Below are positions 1 to 7,120 of a stretch of DNA of 17,942 nucleotides, in pieces. The stretch is from Synergistaceae bacterium (GTDB taxonomy: Bacteria > Synergistota > Synergistia > Synergistales > Synergistaceae): the NCBI GenBank assembly GCA_031271065.1, contig JAISWP010000153.1, forward strand, positions 1 to 17,942. The letters are read 5' to 3'. The notes under the pieces are model-generated. The model searched no databases. It saw only the letters and a list, made by a program, of their open reading frames with translations, and was not told the DNA's origin. The position numbers were made by a program, and so were the translations under genes. Every line of letters begins with the position of its first letter. Positions within the stretch are counted from its first letter, which is position 1.

Positions 1-1
1 C

Positions 2-388
2 GATTATGAGGTGAGGGCGTACAGCAACGGCGAAGTCCACGCCGAGTCCACTGTCGCGGCATCGGAGAAATTCAGCGTCCTGGGGAAAGAAGCGTACCCA
101 TTTTTCATCCGTCTGGATAAACCGAGCTACGCCCCGGGGGCTCAGGTCACGGCGCGCGTCTCAGGGGTGGCGTTCAATATCGGGGGAGGCGCGGTCGTGG
201 CGCTCTCGGCCCTGGACAGCGGGCATGGCGAGTACATATCCTCCGAGCGCATAGACCGGAGCGAAGCCACGGTCACGCTTGAAGCCCCGGAGATACCCGG
301 AGAGTACGAGCTGAGGGGGTACTGGGACAGGAACGTTCTGACGGAGGACGGATTGGCTTCGAGCGCGTCTTTCCGGGTCGATGGATAA
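2..388 (+). CDS. C-terminal fragment of a protein with tandem Ig-like domains (5' partial)
   Basis: The frame is open to the left edge, so this is the last 128 residues of a longer protein, ending at TAA 386-388. The fragment shows the tail of one beta-sandwich domain and one complete domain. The same closing pattern occurs twice: YEVRAYSNGEV...EKFSVLG near the start and YELRGYWDRNV...ASFRVDG at the end, about 100 residues apart. The stretch DKPSYAPGAQVTARVSG is typical of the first strands of bacterial Ig-like modules found in surface or secreted proteins. No catalytic motif or membrane anchor is visible in this part. The likely role is structural or binding, outside the cytoplasm, but the N-terminal part that would decide this is missing. 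The family name is uncertain; the repeated Ig-like architecture is the supported claim. Confidence 0.7.
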   Translation, partial: DYEVRAYSNGEVHAESTVAASEKFSVLGKEAYPFFIRLDKPSYAPGAQVTARVSGVAFNIGGGAVVALSALDSGHGEYISSERIDRSEATVTLEAPEIPGEYELRGYWDRNVLTEDGLASSASFRVDG

Positions 389-403
389 GGGACAGACCGC
401 GTG

Positions 404-433
404 ACGCTTTATTCTGTAATACGAAAAGCGTTT
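404..433 (+). terminator. weak stem-loop after the Ig-like gene
   Basis: ACGCTTT at 404-410 pairs with AAAGCGT at 425-431 around a 14-base loop and is followed by only two further T bases. It lies 16 bases after the stop codon. It could be a weak terminator; the short T tract and large loop keep confidence low. The rest of the 389-573 gap holds several short GC palindromes but no feature I recognise. Confidence 0.3.
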
Positions 434-573
434 GAGCGGCGAACTTAAAATCTGACGCGACAGGCAGCCCCCGGGGTTCGGCAGTTCCGCAGCGGACGCC
501 GGCGCGGCACAATACTATATGACACCAGTCGTGCGGGTTACTGCCACGGCTTATTACGGGGGACGGCGGCGGG

Positions 574-1995
574 ATGAGTATATTTTCGGAAACGAGAGGC
601 TTTGTGGTGGGAGCGGCGTCGAGCGGGACGGGCAAGACGGCGGTGGCGAGCGCCCTCTGCCGTCTGATGCGCGAACGGGGGCTCACGGTCCAGCCGTTCA
701 AAACCGGCCCCGATTTCATAGACCCCACGTACCTCACCCTGGCGGCCGGAAGGACGTGCCGCAATCTCGACGGTTTTCCATGCCCCGATCTGACGCCGTT
801 TTTTTACAGGGACTCATGCCGGGCCTCCGGTACGAGAGCGGATATCGCCGTGGTGGAAGGGGTCATGGGCCTCTACGACGGACTGGGACCGGAGGGGCTC
901 TACTCCACCGCCTGGCTTGCGAGAACTCTGGGGTTGCCGGTCATCCTGACGGTGGACGCCAGGGCGGCCGCCACCAGCGTCGCGGCCACGGTGAAGGGGT
1001 TCGCCTCCCTCGAACCGCTGGCGCCCCGTCTGTCCGGCGTTATAGCGAACCGGGTATCCGGCGCGGACCACGCGGAGCTGATAAGGGAAGCGGTCATGAG
1101 ATATGCCGGGGTCCCGCTGATCGGGTGGCTGCCCAGCATAAAAGACGAGGGCTTCAGGTCCCGTCACCTGGGACTGGTTCCCGCCCTGGAGGCGAAGGAC
1201 GCGAAAGCGGCCCAGGACCGTTTCACGGACGCGCTGAGGGACAATCTGGACGCGGAGGCCCTGCTGTCCATAGCTCAAGAGCCCTCCGGCGTCCTGGTCG
1301 AACCGGATCTGCCCCGGGCCGTGACGAAAGCGGACGGCTCGCCGGTCAGAGCCGCCGTCGCCGACGACGACGCGTTCTGCTTTCACTACAGGGAAAATTG
1401 GGAGCTATTGCGGCGCCTGGGCGCTGAAGTCGTGACCGCGTCGCCCGTGTCGGACGGCTCCCTGCCGGCGGGCATCGACCTGCTTATCCTGCCCGGAGGG
1501 TATCCGGAGGAGTTTGCCGGAGAACTCTCCTCCAACGGGCGTTTCATGAAATCCGTGGCGGATTTTTCGCGGCGGGGCTGCGTCTACGCGGAGTGCGGCG
1601 GCATGTTATACCTGGCGGAAAGCATGGAGTACAAAGGGGCCGTCAGAAAAATGTGCGGCGTGATCCCCTCCTGCGTGAAAATGACGGGACATCTGAGGCA
1701 TTTCGGCTATGTGGAAGCCACGGCCATGCGGGACAGCCTGATAATGGAGCGCGGCGGGACGATCCGCGCCCACGAGTTCCATTACTCCGCCGTGGAAGGG
1801 GCGGAGCCGAACGCGTTTTCCGTCAGGAAGGCTTCGAGGCCGAAAGAAAACTGGACGGACGGCTTCGTCCTGGAGGACGGCAGACTGCTCGCCAGTTACA
1901 TGCACGTGAATTTCTACGCGAGACCGGAAGCGGCGGAGAGGATGCTGCTGCGCGCCGCCGCCGGTAACTTGAGTCAGGACCGCTCCGTATTTTGA
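574..1995 (+). CDS. cbiA: cobyrinate a,c-diamide synthase CbiA
   Basis: This enzyme amidates the a and c side chains of cobyrinate (cob(II)yrinate), using glutamine and ATP, in cobalamin synthesis in the cytoplasm. The 473 residues match the usual 450-480. The N-terminal half is an ATP-binding DTBS/CobQ-type domain: P-loop AASSGTGKT at 14-22, FKTGPDFIDPTY at 42-53, and a GVMGLYDG motif. The C-terminal half is a class I-like glutamine amidotransferase domain: LPGGYPEEF, the nucleophile Cys341 in YAECGG, RAHEFHYS, and His444 in YMHVNFY. All key motifs are intact. The start has a purine-rich GGGGGACGGCGGCGGG upstream. No other cobalamin gene is in the window and no B12 riboswitch was recognised in the 185-base leader. 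Its last 22 bases overlap the convergent response-regulator gene. CobB is the name for the homologue acting on hydrogenobyrinate; CbiA is preferred for an anaerobe, by inference. Confidence 0.95.
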   Translation: MSIFSETRGFVVGAASSGTGKTAVASALCRLMRERGLTVQPFKTGPDFIDPTYLTLAAGRTCRNLDGFPCPDLTPFFYRDSCRASGTRADIAVVEGVMGLYDGLGPEGLYSTAWLARTLGLPVILTVDARAAATSVAATVKGFASLEPLAPRLSGVIANRVSGADHAELIREAVMRYAGVPLIGWLPSIKDEGFRSRHLGLVPALEAKDAKAAQDRFTDALRDNLDAEALLSIAQEPSGVLVEPDLPRAVTKADGSPVRAAVADDDAFCFHYRENWELLRRLGAEVVTASPVSDGSLPAGIDLLILPGGYPEEFAGELSSNGRFMKSVADFSRRGCVYAECGGMLYLAESMEYKGAVRKMCGVIPSCVKMTGHLRHFGYVEATAMRDSLIMERGGTIRAHEFHYSAVEGAEPNAFSVRKASRPKENWTDGFVLEDGRLLASYMHVNFYARPEAAERMLLRAAAGNLSQDRSVF

Positions 1996-3032
1996 AAGAG
2001 CGGGAAAACGTCCCGCAGCAGTTCTATCAGTCTGGGGTCGAAATGTCCGGTCTCGCCCCGTATCGTTTCGACGGCTTCCTCGTGAGACACGGCTCTCTTG
2101 TACAGGCGGTCGGACGTCATCGAATCGTACACGTCGGCGACCGCCACCACTCGGGCTGAGAGCGGGATTTCCGCTCCGGAAAGACCTCGGGGATAACCCA
2201 GACCGTCCCACCGCTCGTGATGAAAGAGCGCCACCTCACGGGCCGCCTGCAGAAACGAAGAGTCGCTGTCCGAGGCCGTCATGGCGTCGTCTATCATCCG
2301 GGCTCCCGCTGTGGTGTGCTCTTTTACCTTCTCCAGCTCGTCAAAAGTCAGTTTCCCCGGTTTGAACAGTATGCTGTCCGGCACCACGGCATGTCCTATG
2401 TCGTGAAGCCTGGCGGACTTTATAATATTTTCCCATTGCTTTGGGCTCATGGAGTAGTCGGGATCGGCCTTTTCAGCCAGTTTCTCCGCTATGATCCTGG
2501 TGCGTGACGCGGTGCGCTCCGGGTGTCCGCTCATTCCGCGGTCGCGGTACGCCGTGACGCAGGACAGCACGCCCAATACCGAGTTCCGGTCAGAGGCGAG
2601 ACGTCCGGTCTCGAGGATCATATTTTCGAGCTTCTTCCGCTGGTCCGTCAGGCGCATGTGGAGTCCGACGCGCGCCCGCACGGCGCCGGTGGTGACAGGC
2701 TTCGTTATGTAATCCGCCGCGCCCCGGCTGAGAGCCTGTTCGTCGTTGTCCATGTCATCCCTGGCGGTCAAAAGCAGCACAGGTACGGCGGCGGTGCGTT
2801 CGTCGTCTTTGATGTGTTTTATCAGGTCAAAACCTTTGATCACCGGCATCTCCGCGTCCAGCAGCACCATATCCGGGACCCTGTTTTCCAGAAAACTCAC
2901 GGCCCGCTTGCCGGACGGCGCGGCGTACACTTTATAGAGGGGCTTCAGTATCTCCTGAAGCATGCGCAGATTCGTCGCGTCCTCGTCCACCACCAGTATG
3001 CTGTGAATTTGAGACTGTCTGTCGGTTTTCAT
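1974..3032 (-). CDS. response regulator: receiver plus HD-GYP c-di-GMP phosphodiesterase
   Basis: A 352-residue two-domain response regulator. The N-terminal receiver (about 10-128) has the acidic pocket D16/D18, the phosphoacceptor D59 (VLLDAEMP) and K111 (ITKPV). A linker leads to an HD-GYP domain (about 150-345), a family known to hydrolyse cyclic di-GMP. Visible metal-site motifs are GHPERT (H170), HD 210-211, EHTTAG, the ALFHHERWDGLGYPRG signature with its GYP, and VVAVADVYDSMTS. One conserved position differs: the usual HDIGK reads HDIGH (K to H at 214). It is the last gene of the FIST/kinase operon: only four bases separate it from the kinase stop, and its Shine-Dalgarno (GAGG) lies in the kinase's final codons, suggesting translational coupling. 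It is the probable phosphorylation target of that kinase. It overlaps cbiA tail to tail by 22 bases. Confidence 0.93.
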   Translation of the reverse strand: MKTDRQSQIHSILVVDEDATNLRMLQEILKPLYKVYAAPSGKRAVSFLENRVPDMVLLDAEMPVIKGFDLIKHIKDDERTAAVPVLLLTARDDMDNDEQALSRGAADYITKPVTTGAVRARVGLHMRLTDQRKKLENMILETGRLASDRNSVLGVLSCVTAYRDRGMSGHPERTASRTRIIAEKLAEKADPDYSMSPKQWENIIKSARLHDIGHAVVPDSILFKPGKLTFDELEKVKEHTTAGARMIDDAMTASDSDSSFLQAAREVALFHHERWDGLGYPRGLSGAEIPLSARVVAVADVYDSMTSDRLYKRAVSHEEAVETIRGETGHFDPRLIELLRDVFPLFQNTERS

Positions 3033-3036
3033 CTAT

Positions 3037-5742
3037 TTACGCCTCGGTGTCGAGTATCGACTTTATCATGTCGGAAGCCCGGTCGTAGCTGAATGAGTAT
3101 ATCGCCGCCCTGACCTGGATGAGACGCCTGTCCAGTTCGTGCCCGTAGCTCTCAAGCGTTATCCTGTCCATCAGTTCGATCGCGCTGCTGTGCTCCAGGT
3201 TGTCTATCAGCACCCGGACATCCTCGAGCAGGTTGCGCAGTACCTCCACGCTCCCCTTTATCCTGTTTTTGTCAGAGCCCGCCGCCCGCTCGAATACTAT
3301 GCCGCCGATGAAGGCCAGTATGCCGTCCACCTCTTTGCAGAAGCCGCCGAAGCTGTTTTTGACGAATACGTGGTTCTGCGAGGCGACCGCCCTCTCCAGA
3401 GCCTTGGCTTCGTCCGAAATATCGAAGGCGCCGATATTCGCCAGGGAAATCCTGCATGAATGTATATCGGCCCTGAAACCGCTCCAATCCCCGTTTTCCA
3501 GGCAGGAGGCCATGCGGGACAGCTTTTCCGGCATACTCGTCATGAATGCCCTGACCACGCCTATATACGCTTCCTCCGAACCCCCTATATTGGCGAGGGC
3601 CTGCTTCGTGCCGAGCGATTCCGAGAGGCGCTCGGTCATCGTGCCGCCGGCGGGGACGCGCTCTTTTTCGGTTTCGGGCGCGGCGATTTTTCCGCTCGGC
3701 AGCCATTTCATCAGGGTCCTGTTCAGTTCATGGATCTCTATGGGCTTGCTTATGTAGTCGTTCATCCCGCAGGCGAGATAGGCCTCCTTCATGCCCGTTA
3801 TGGCGTTCGCGGTGAGGGCTATTATGGGGACCGTCTCGGTCCAGCCCGGCATGGCGCGCAGGGTCTTAGTCGCCTCTATCCCGTTTATCTCCGGCATCAT
3901 GTGATCCATGAATATGATATCGTACTTTTTCCTCTTCACCAGCCCGTAAGCGCTCAAAGCCCCCTCCGCGGTGTCGGGCTCGATGTCGTACTGCTTCAAA
4001 AGCTCGCTCTCCACCATCAGGTTTATATCGTTGTCGTCGACTATCAGTATCTCCGTGTCGACGCATTTGAAAGCGCCTATGCCGTCCTTGTCCGGCCCTT
4101 TCGACGGAGCGGCTTTCATGTTGTTCATCACCTGAGAGAGCGCGGTCACCAGCACGGGCTCGAAAAGCACGTTTATGTTGGCCCCCGTGCTCTGCTTTGC
4201 CGCCGTGCGTATGTTTTTCACCGCGACTATCTGGCATGACGAGGGTATCAGGTCCATGTGCGCGTCGACTATCCCATGCCCGAAACCGTACCTGTAGATC
4301 AGGTGGGTGTATCCGCCGGAGGGAATGAGCTTTGCGAAATCCGCCTCGCTGCCGCAGCAGTCCGCAGAGACTCCAAGGTCCTTCAGCGTCCGGCTGAATT
4401 CCCCGCAGTGCAGGGAATCCATAAGAAGCAGCACCTTCTTGGACGCGGGGAGCAGGACGTAGGCCAGCGACATGCTGGAGGCCGCCTTGAGCTCTATGGA
4501 AAAGTAAAACGCGCTGCCTCTGCCGTACGTGCTCCTGACTTTCAGCTCGCCGCCCATTTTCCTGACGAGCCGGCTGCCTATGGGGAGGCCCAGCCCGGTG
4601 CCCTCGAGGCTGCGGTTTATGTACTTGTCGGTCTGGGCGAAGGGCTGGAATATCAGGGCGATATCGCCCTCCCTTATCCCTATGCCTGTGTCAGACACCT
4701 CGAACGTCAGACGGACCATGTCTCCCCTGGTGGGCTCGCACTCGACCGACAGGCTGACACAGCCCTCGCTCGTGAATTTGACGGCGTTATTGAGCAGGTT
4801 CAGGAGCACCTGCTTCAGCCTTATATCGTCGCATATCACCGCCGATGGCGTTAGGGGGTCGATGTGCGATATGAAATCTATGTTTTTCTCGGAGGCCTTG
4901 AGGTTTATCAGGCCGGCGATGTCGGTCAGAAGTGAGCCCAGCTCCGCGGAGACCTCCACCAGTTCCAGCTTGTCGGCCTCTATCTTCGAGAAGTCGAGCA
5001 GATCGTTTATGATAGCGAGCAGGGAGTGGGCCGCGTTGGTTATGCTCTGGGCATAACCGCGCTGAACGTCATCCAGTCTGGTGAGCAGCAAAAGGTCGCT
5101 CATGCCCTTTATGGCGTTCATGGGAGTCCGTATCTCGTGGCTCATATTGGCGAGGAACGTGCTCTTCGCCTTGTCGGCGGCCTCCGCCATCTCTATCGCG
5201 TCCGCGAGTTCCCTGACGTCGTGCAGCACCACGGAAAGGCCGAGACATTCCCCCCCGTCCACGGCCGGAGTGATGATGACCTCGAACTGCATGGTCTCGC
5301 CGCCGTTGGTGACGACCCTGTCGTTGAAGGTGACGCCGCGCATCTCCTCCATGGATTTTTTGAAATGAGCGATCATCCGCCCGACCCATTCGGCAGGGGC
5401 AAACCCCGTAAAGAGCTCCTCGAAGGAGAGTTTTGTCATTTCCCTCTGATCCGAGTACGAGAGTTTTTCCATCAGCTTATTGGTGCCGATGACATACTTC
5501 ATATCCCGGTCCAGCACGAATATGAGTATGGGCGACGTCTCCAGGAGCAGACGGTTGTAAAGGGACTGCAGCATCAGTTCCTTCTCGTTGAAACTCCGGA
5601 GATGGTCCATGTGTTCATACATGGACAGCAGCTGGGCGTAACTCCGCTCCAGCTTGTTCAGCTTTCTCCGGTTTTTGTTGTACTCGGAGACTATTTCGCT
5701 TATCTCTTCATTCGTATAACGTTTCGTTTCCTCTTCGCTCAT
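3037..5742 (-). CDS. cytosolic hybrid sensor histidine kinase (PAS-HisKA-HATPase-REC-Hpt)
   Basis: A 901-residue hybrid kinase without transmembrane segments. In order: a charged coiled-coil region (about 10-55); a PAS domain (about 70-180); HisKA with phospho-His202 in ANMSHEIRTPMN; HATPase_c with N box NLLNNAVKF (315-323), G1 DTGIGI (351-356) and G2 GTGLGL (381-386); a degenerate receiver-like domain (about 430-545) lacking the Asp and Lys; a canonical receiver with D613 (IIFMDHMMP) and SKPIE; an Hpt-like domain with His761 (ADIHSC...LANIGAF); and a C-terminal helical segment of about 70 residues. The start at ATG 5742 is chosen because GGGAGGAAGCA sits just before it; a GTG 15 bases upstream would place the Shine-Dalgarno inside the gene. 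The order FIST, kinase, HD-GYP regulator suggests one phosphorelay, with input from PAS and perhaps the FIST protein. The ligand is unknown. Confidence 0.93.
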   Translation of the reverse strand: MSEEETKRYTNEEISEIVSEYNKNRRKLNKLERSYAQLLSMYEHMDHLRSFNEKELMLQSLYNRLLLETSPILIFVLDRDMKYVIGTNKLMEKLSYSDQREMTKLSFEELFTGFAPAEWVGRMIAHFKKSMEEMRGVTFNDRVVTNGGETMQFEVIITPAVDGGECLGLSVVLHDVRELADAIEMAEAADKAKSTFLANMSHEIRTPMNAIKGMSDLLLLTRLDDVQRGYAQSITNAAHSLLAIINDLLDFSKIEADKLELVEVSAELGSLLTDIAGLINLKASEKNIDFISHIDPLTPSAVICDDIRLKQVLLNLLNNAVKFTSEGCVSLSVECEPTRGDMVRLTFEVSDTGIGIREGDIALIFQPFAQTDKYINRSLEGTGLGLPIGSRLVRKMGGELKVRSTYGRGSAFYFSIELKAASSMSLAYVLLPASKKVLLLMDSLHCGEFSRTLKDLGVSADCCGSEADFAKLIPSGGYTHLIYRYGFGHGIVDAHMDLIPSSCQIVAVKNIRTAAKQSTGANINVLFEPVLVTALSQVMNNMKAAPSKGPDKDGIGAFKCVDTEILIVDDNDINLMVESELLKQYDIEPDTAEGALSAYGLVKRKKYDIIFMDHMMPEINGIEATKTLRAMPGWTETVPIIALTANAITGMKEAYLACGMNDYISKPIEIHELNRTLMKWLPSGKIAAPETEKERVPAGGTMTERLSESLGTKQALANIGGSEEAYIGVVRAFMTSMPEKLSRMASCLENGDWSGFRADIHSCRISLANIGAFDISDEAKALERAVASQNHVFVKNSFGGFCKEVDGILAFIGGIVFERAAGSDKNRIKGSVEVLRNLLEDVRVLIDNLEHSSAIELMDRITLESYGHELDRRLIQVRAAIYSFSYDRASDMIKSILDTEA

Positions 5743-5747
5743 TGCTT

Positions 5748-5753
5748 CCTCCC
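5748..5753 (-). promoter_or_regulatory. Shine-Dalgarno that sets the kinase start
   Basis: On the minus strand GGGAGG is followed five bases later by ATG 5742. The alternative in-frame GTG at 5757 lies upstream of this site, so the site supports the shorter protein. Confidence 0.7.
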
Positions 5754-5784
5754 GCACTCGGATAAAACGACTGCGGATCGCTGT

Positions 5785-7002
5785 CTACAGCGCAAGCAGC
5801 ACCAGAGATTCGTTGTGGGCGGCGTTGCGCGCCGGGCCGGAAGCCGGCGCGGATGTGGGGCATATCTCTCCGAAGCTGTAATATCCAAAGAGCGCGAGAT
5901 CTTCCGGCAGCCCGCTTTTCAAGACGTCCGCTTCGAGAGTGTTTCTGCTTGCCATTACGTAGTATCTCGCCACGCAGGATACGCCGAATACCATCGAATA
6001 TCTGTAGCCGTCGCGCTCGTTTTCTTTCATCTGCTTTACGATGTCCTCCGCGCTGCTGAGGGTCGAATTCTTTATGTCATCAGGATGGAGGACACCCACG
6101 GAGAGAGTGGCGCCCTCCGGTATCTCGCCTATGGCCGTTCCAGACCCCGTCTCCAGGTCCACCCCGTGGATGGTGCGTACCACCGGTATCCCGTCCGTCT
6201 CCTCAGTCCCGGTACCCTCGACCAGCAGGGGATACGTGGTGAAAGACGTGGTCCTTTCCTCGGGATTCGCGAGTTTTTCGACGTCGAGCCCGAACTGCTC
6301 CAGGAAGCGCACGAACGTGTCGTCCCCCACCTTGTACACCACGTTATTCTTGGAGCTGGTCACGGTACGCTTGAGATTGGCCAGCGCGCCCAGAGAGTTT
6401 TTGACTGTCATAACGGGTTTTACCGCTCCGGACACCAGAACGACCGCCATCCTGTCCCCGTACGCCGTATCCCCGCAGTATATGATGGTCCTGCCGTGTG
6501 TCTCGTCGTGGGCGGGCAGGCCGCCGAATACCGGCAATCCGCCGGAGACGCGGCCCAATTCGCGGGGATACACGTCAAGCATTATGCCTAGTATATAGGG
6601 AGGGAAGGCCATCACCAGCTTCGGCTCCCCGGGCAGGGAGTCCAGAGCGCGTTTGTATGTGAGTTCGATCTGCTCGGTGACGTTCCCGGGAGTGAGCGGT
6701 TCGCTCACCGCCACGGAGAAATCCACATCGTCCGACGACACGGCGGTGAGTATTCCCACCGAGTCGCAGAGCCCCTCGCTCCGGCAGAACATCGCTGTCG
6801 ACGAAAAACCGACGACCGGAACTCCCAGTCTGCGGTGAAGCCCGCTCGCGAGCTTTTCGTGCTCCGCGTCGGAATCGCACAGCATGATGGCTATCCCGCT
6901 GCGCTTCATATCCAGTTCCTTCAATATCTTGTCCGACAGCTCCGAAATCCCTTTTTCGATGCTGTCCAGCTCATAAGTGACCGCTGTCGCCGCTTTCAGC
7001 AT
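5785..7002 (-). CDS. FIST-domain sensory protein (FIST_N + FIST_C)
   Basis: A soluble 405-residue protein made only of the FIST sensory module. FIST_N spans roughly residues 25-225 and FIST_C roughly 230-385. Recognisable blocks are VVGFSSTAMFCRSEG, a GGLPVFGG-type glycine-rich segment, and the C-terminal FGYYSFGEICPT...NAAHNESLV, which is the FIST_C signature. FIST modules are thought to sense small ligands, proposed to include amino acids, and usually occur with signalling output domains; here the output is not fused. The next genes, a hybrid kinase 42 bases downstream and an HD-GYP regulator, probably provide it. ATG 7002 is chosen because GGGAGG lies eight bases upstream; a longer frame from a TTG at 7047 lacks such a site. 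No signal peptide or membrane segment is visible, so it should act in the cytoplasm. The ligand cannot be read from sequence. Confidence 0.88.
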   Translation of the reverse strand: MLKAATAVTYELDSIEKGISELSDKILKELDMKRSGIAIMLCDSDAEHEKLASGLHRRLGVPVVGFSSTAMFCRSEGLCDSVGILTAVSSDDVDFSVAVSEPLTPGNVTEQIELTYKRALDSLPGEPKLVMAFPPYILGIMLDVYPRELGRVSGGLPVFGGLPAHDETHGRTIIYCGDTAYGDRMAVVLVSGAVKPVMTVKNSLGALANLKRTVTSSKNNVVYKVGDDTFVRFLEQFGLDVEKLANPEERTTSFTTYPLLVEGTGTEETDGIPVVRTIHGVDLETGSGTAIGEIPEGATLSVGVLHPDDIKNSTLSSAEDIVKQMKENERDGYRYSMVFGVSCVARYYVMASRNTLEADVLKSGLPEDLALFGYYSFGEICPTSAPASGPARNAAHNESLVLLAL

Positions 7003-7046
7003 AAAGATCGCCTCCCTCTCGTTACCGTAATAACCGATGTCAGTCA

Positions 7047-7076
7047 ATTATATCGCTTGATGTTATAGAACATAAC
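7047..7076 (-). promoter_or_regulatory. putative promoter and operator-like inverted repeat of the FIST operon
   Basis: In the AT-rich 118-base gap upstream of the FIST gene, TATAAT occurs on the minus strand at 7047-7052. At 17 bases spacing the -35 would be TTATGT (7070-7075), a weak match. An inverted repeat ATGTT-atag-AACAT (7060-7073) lies over the -35/spacer; an overlapping GTTAT-agaac-ATAAC repeat is also present. The position fits a repressor or activator site, but no regulator is identified. Confidence 0.45.
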
Positions 7077-7120
7077 GACAAAAATTACGATAAAAATTAT
7101 AACAGTTTTTTGTTTTTTTA

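Noticed and set aside
389..573. Possible cobalamin riboswitch in the leader of cbiA
   Set aside because: A GCCACGG string slightly recalls a B12-element segment, but the characteristic B12 box (AGCCAGGAGACCTGCC-like) and the AAxAGGGAA block are absent, so the call is not supported.
5026..6591. Long plus-strand open frame of 521 codons
   Set aside because: It is antisense to the kinase and FIST genes, spans both and the gap between them, shows no domain pattern and has His/Arg-rich composition typical of a GC-rich shadow frame.
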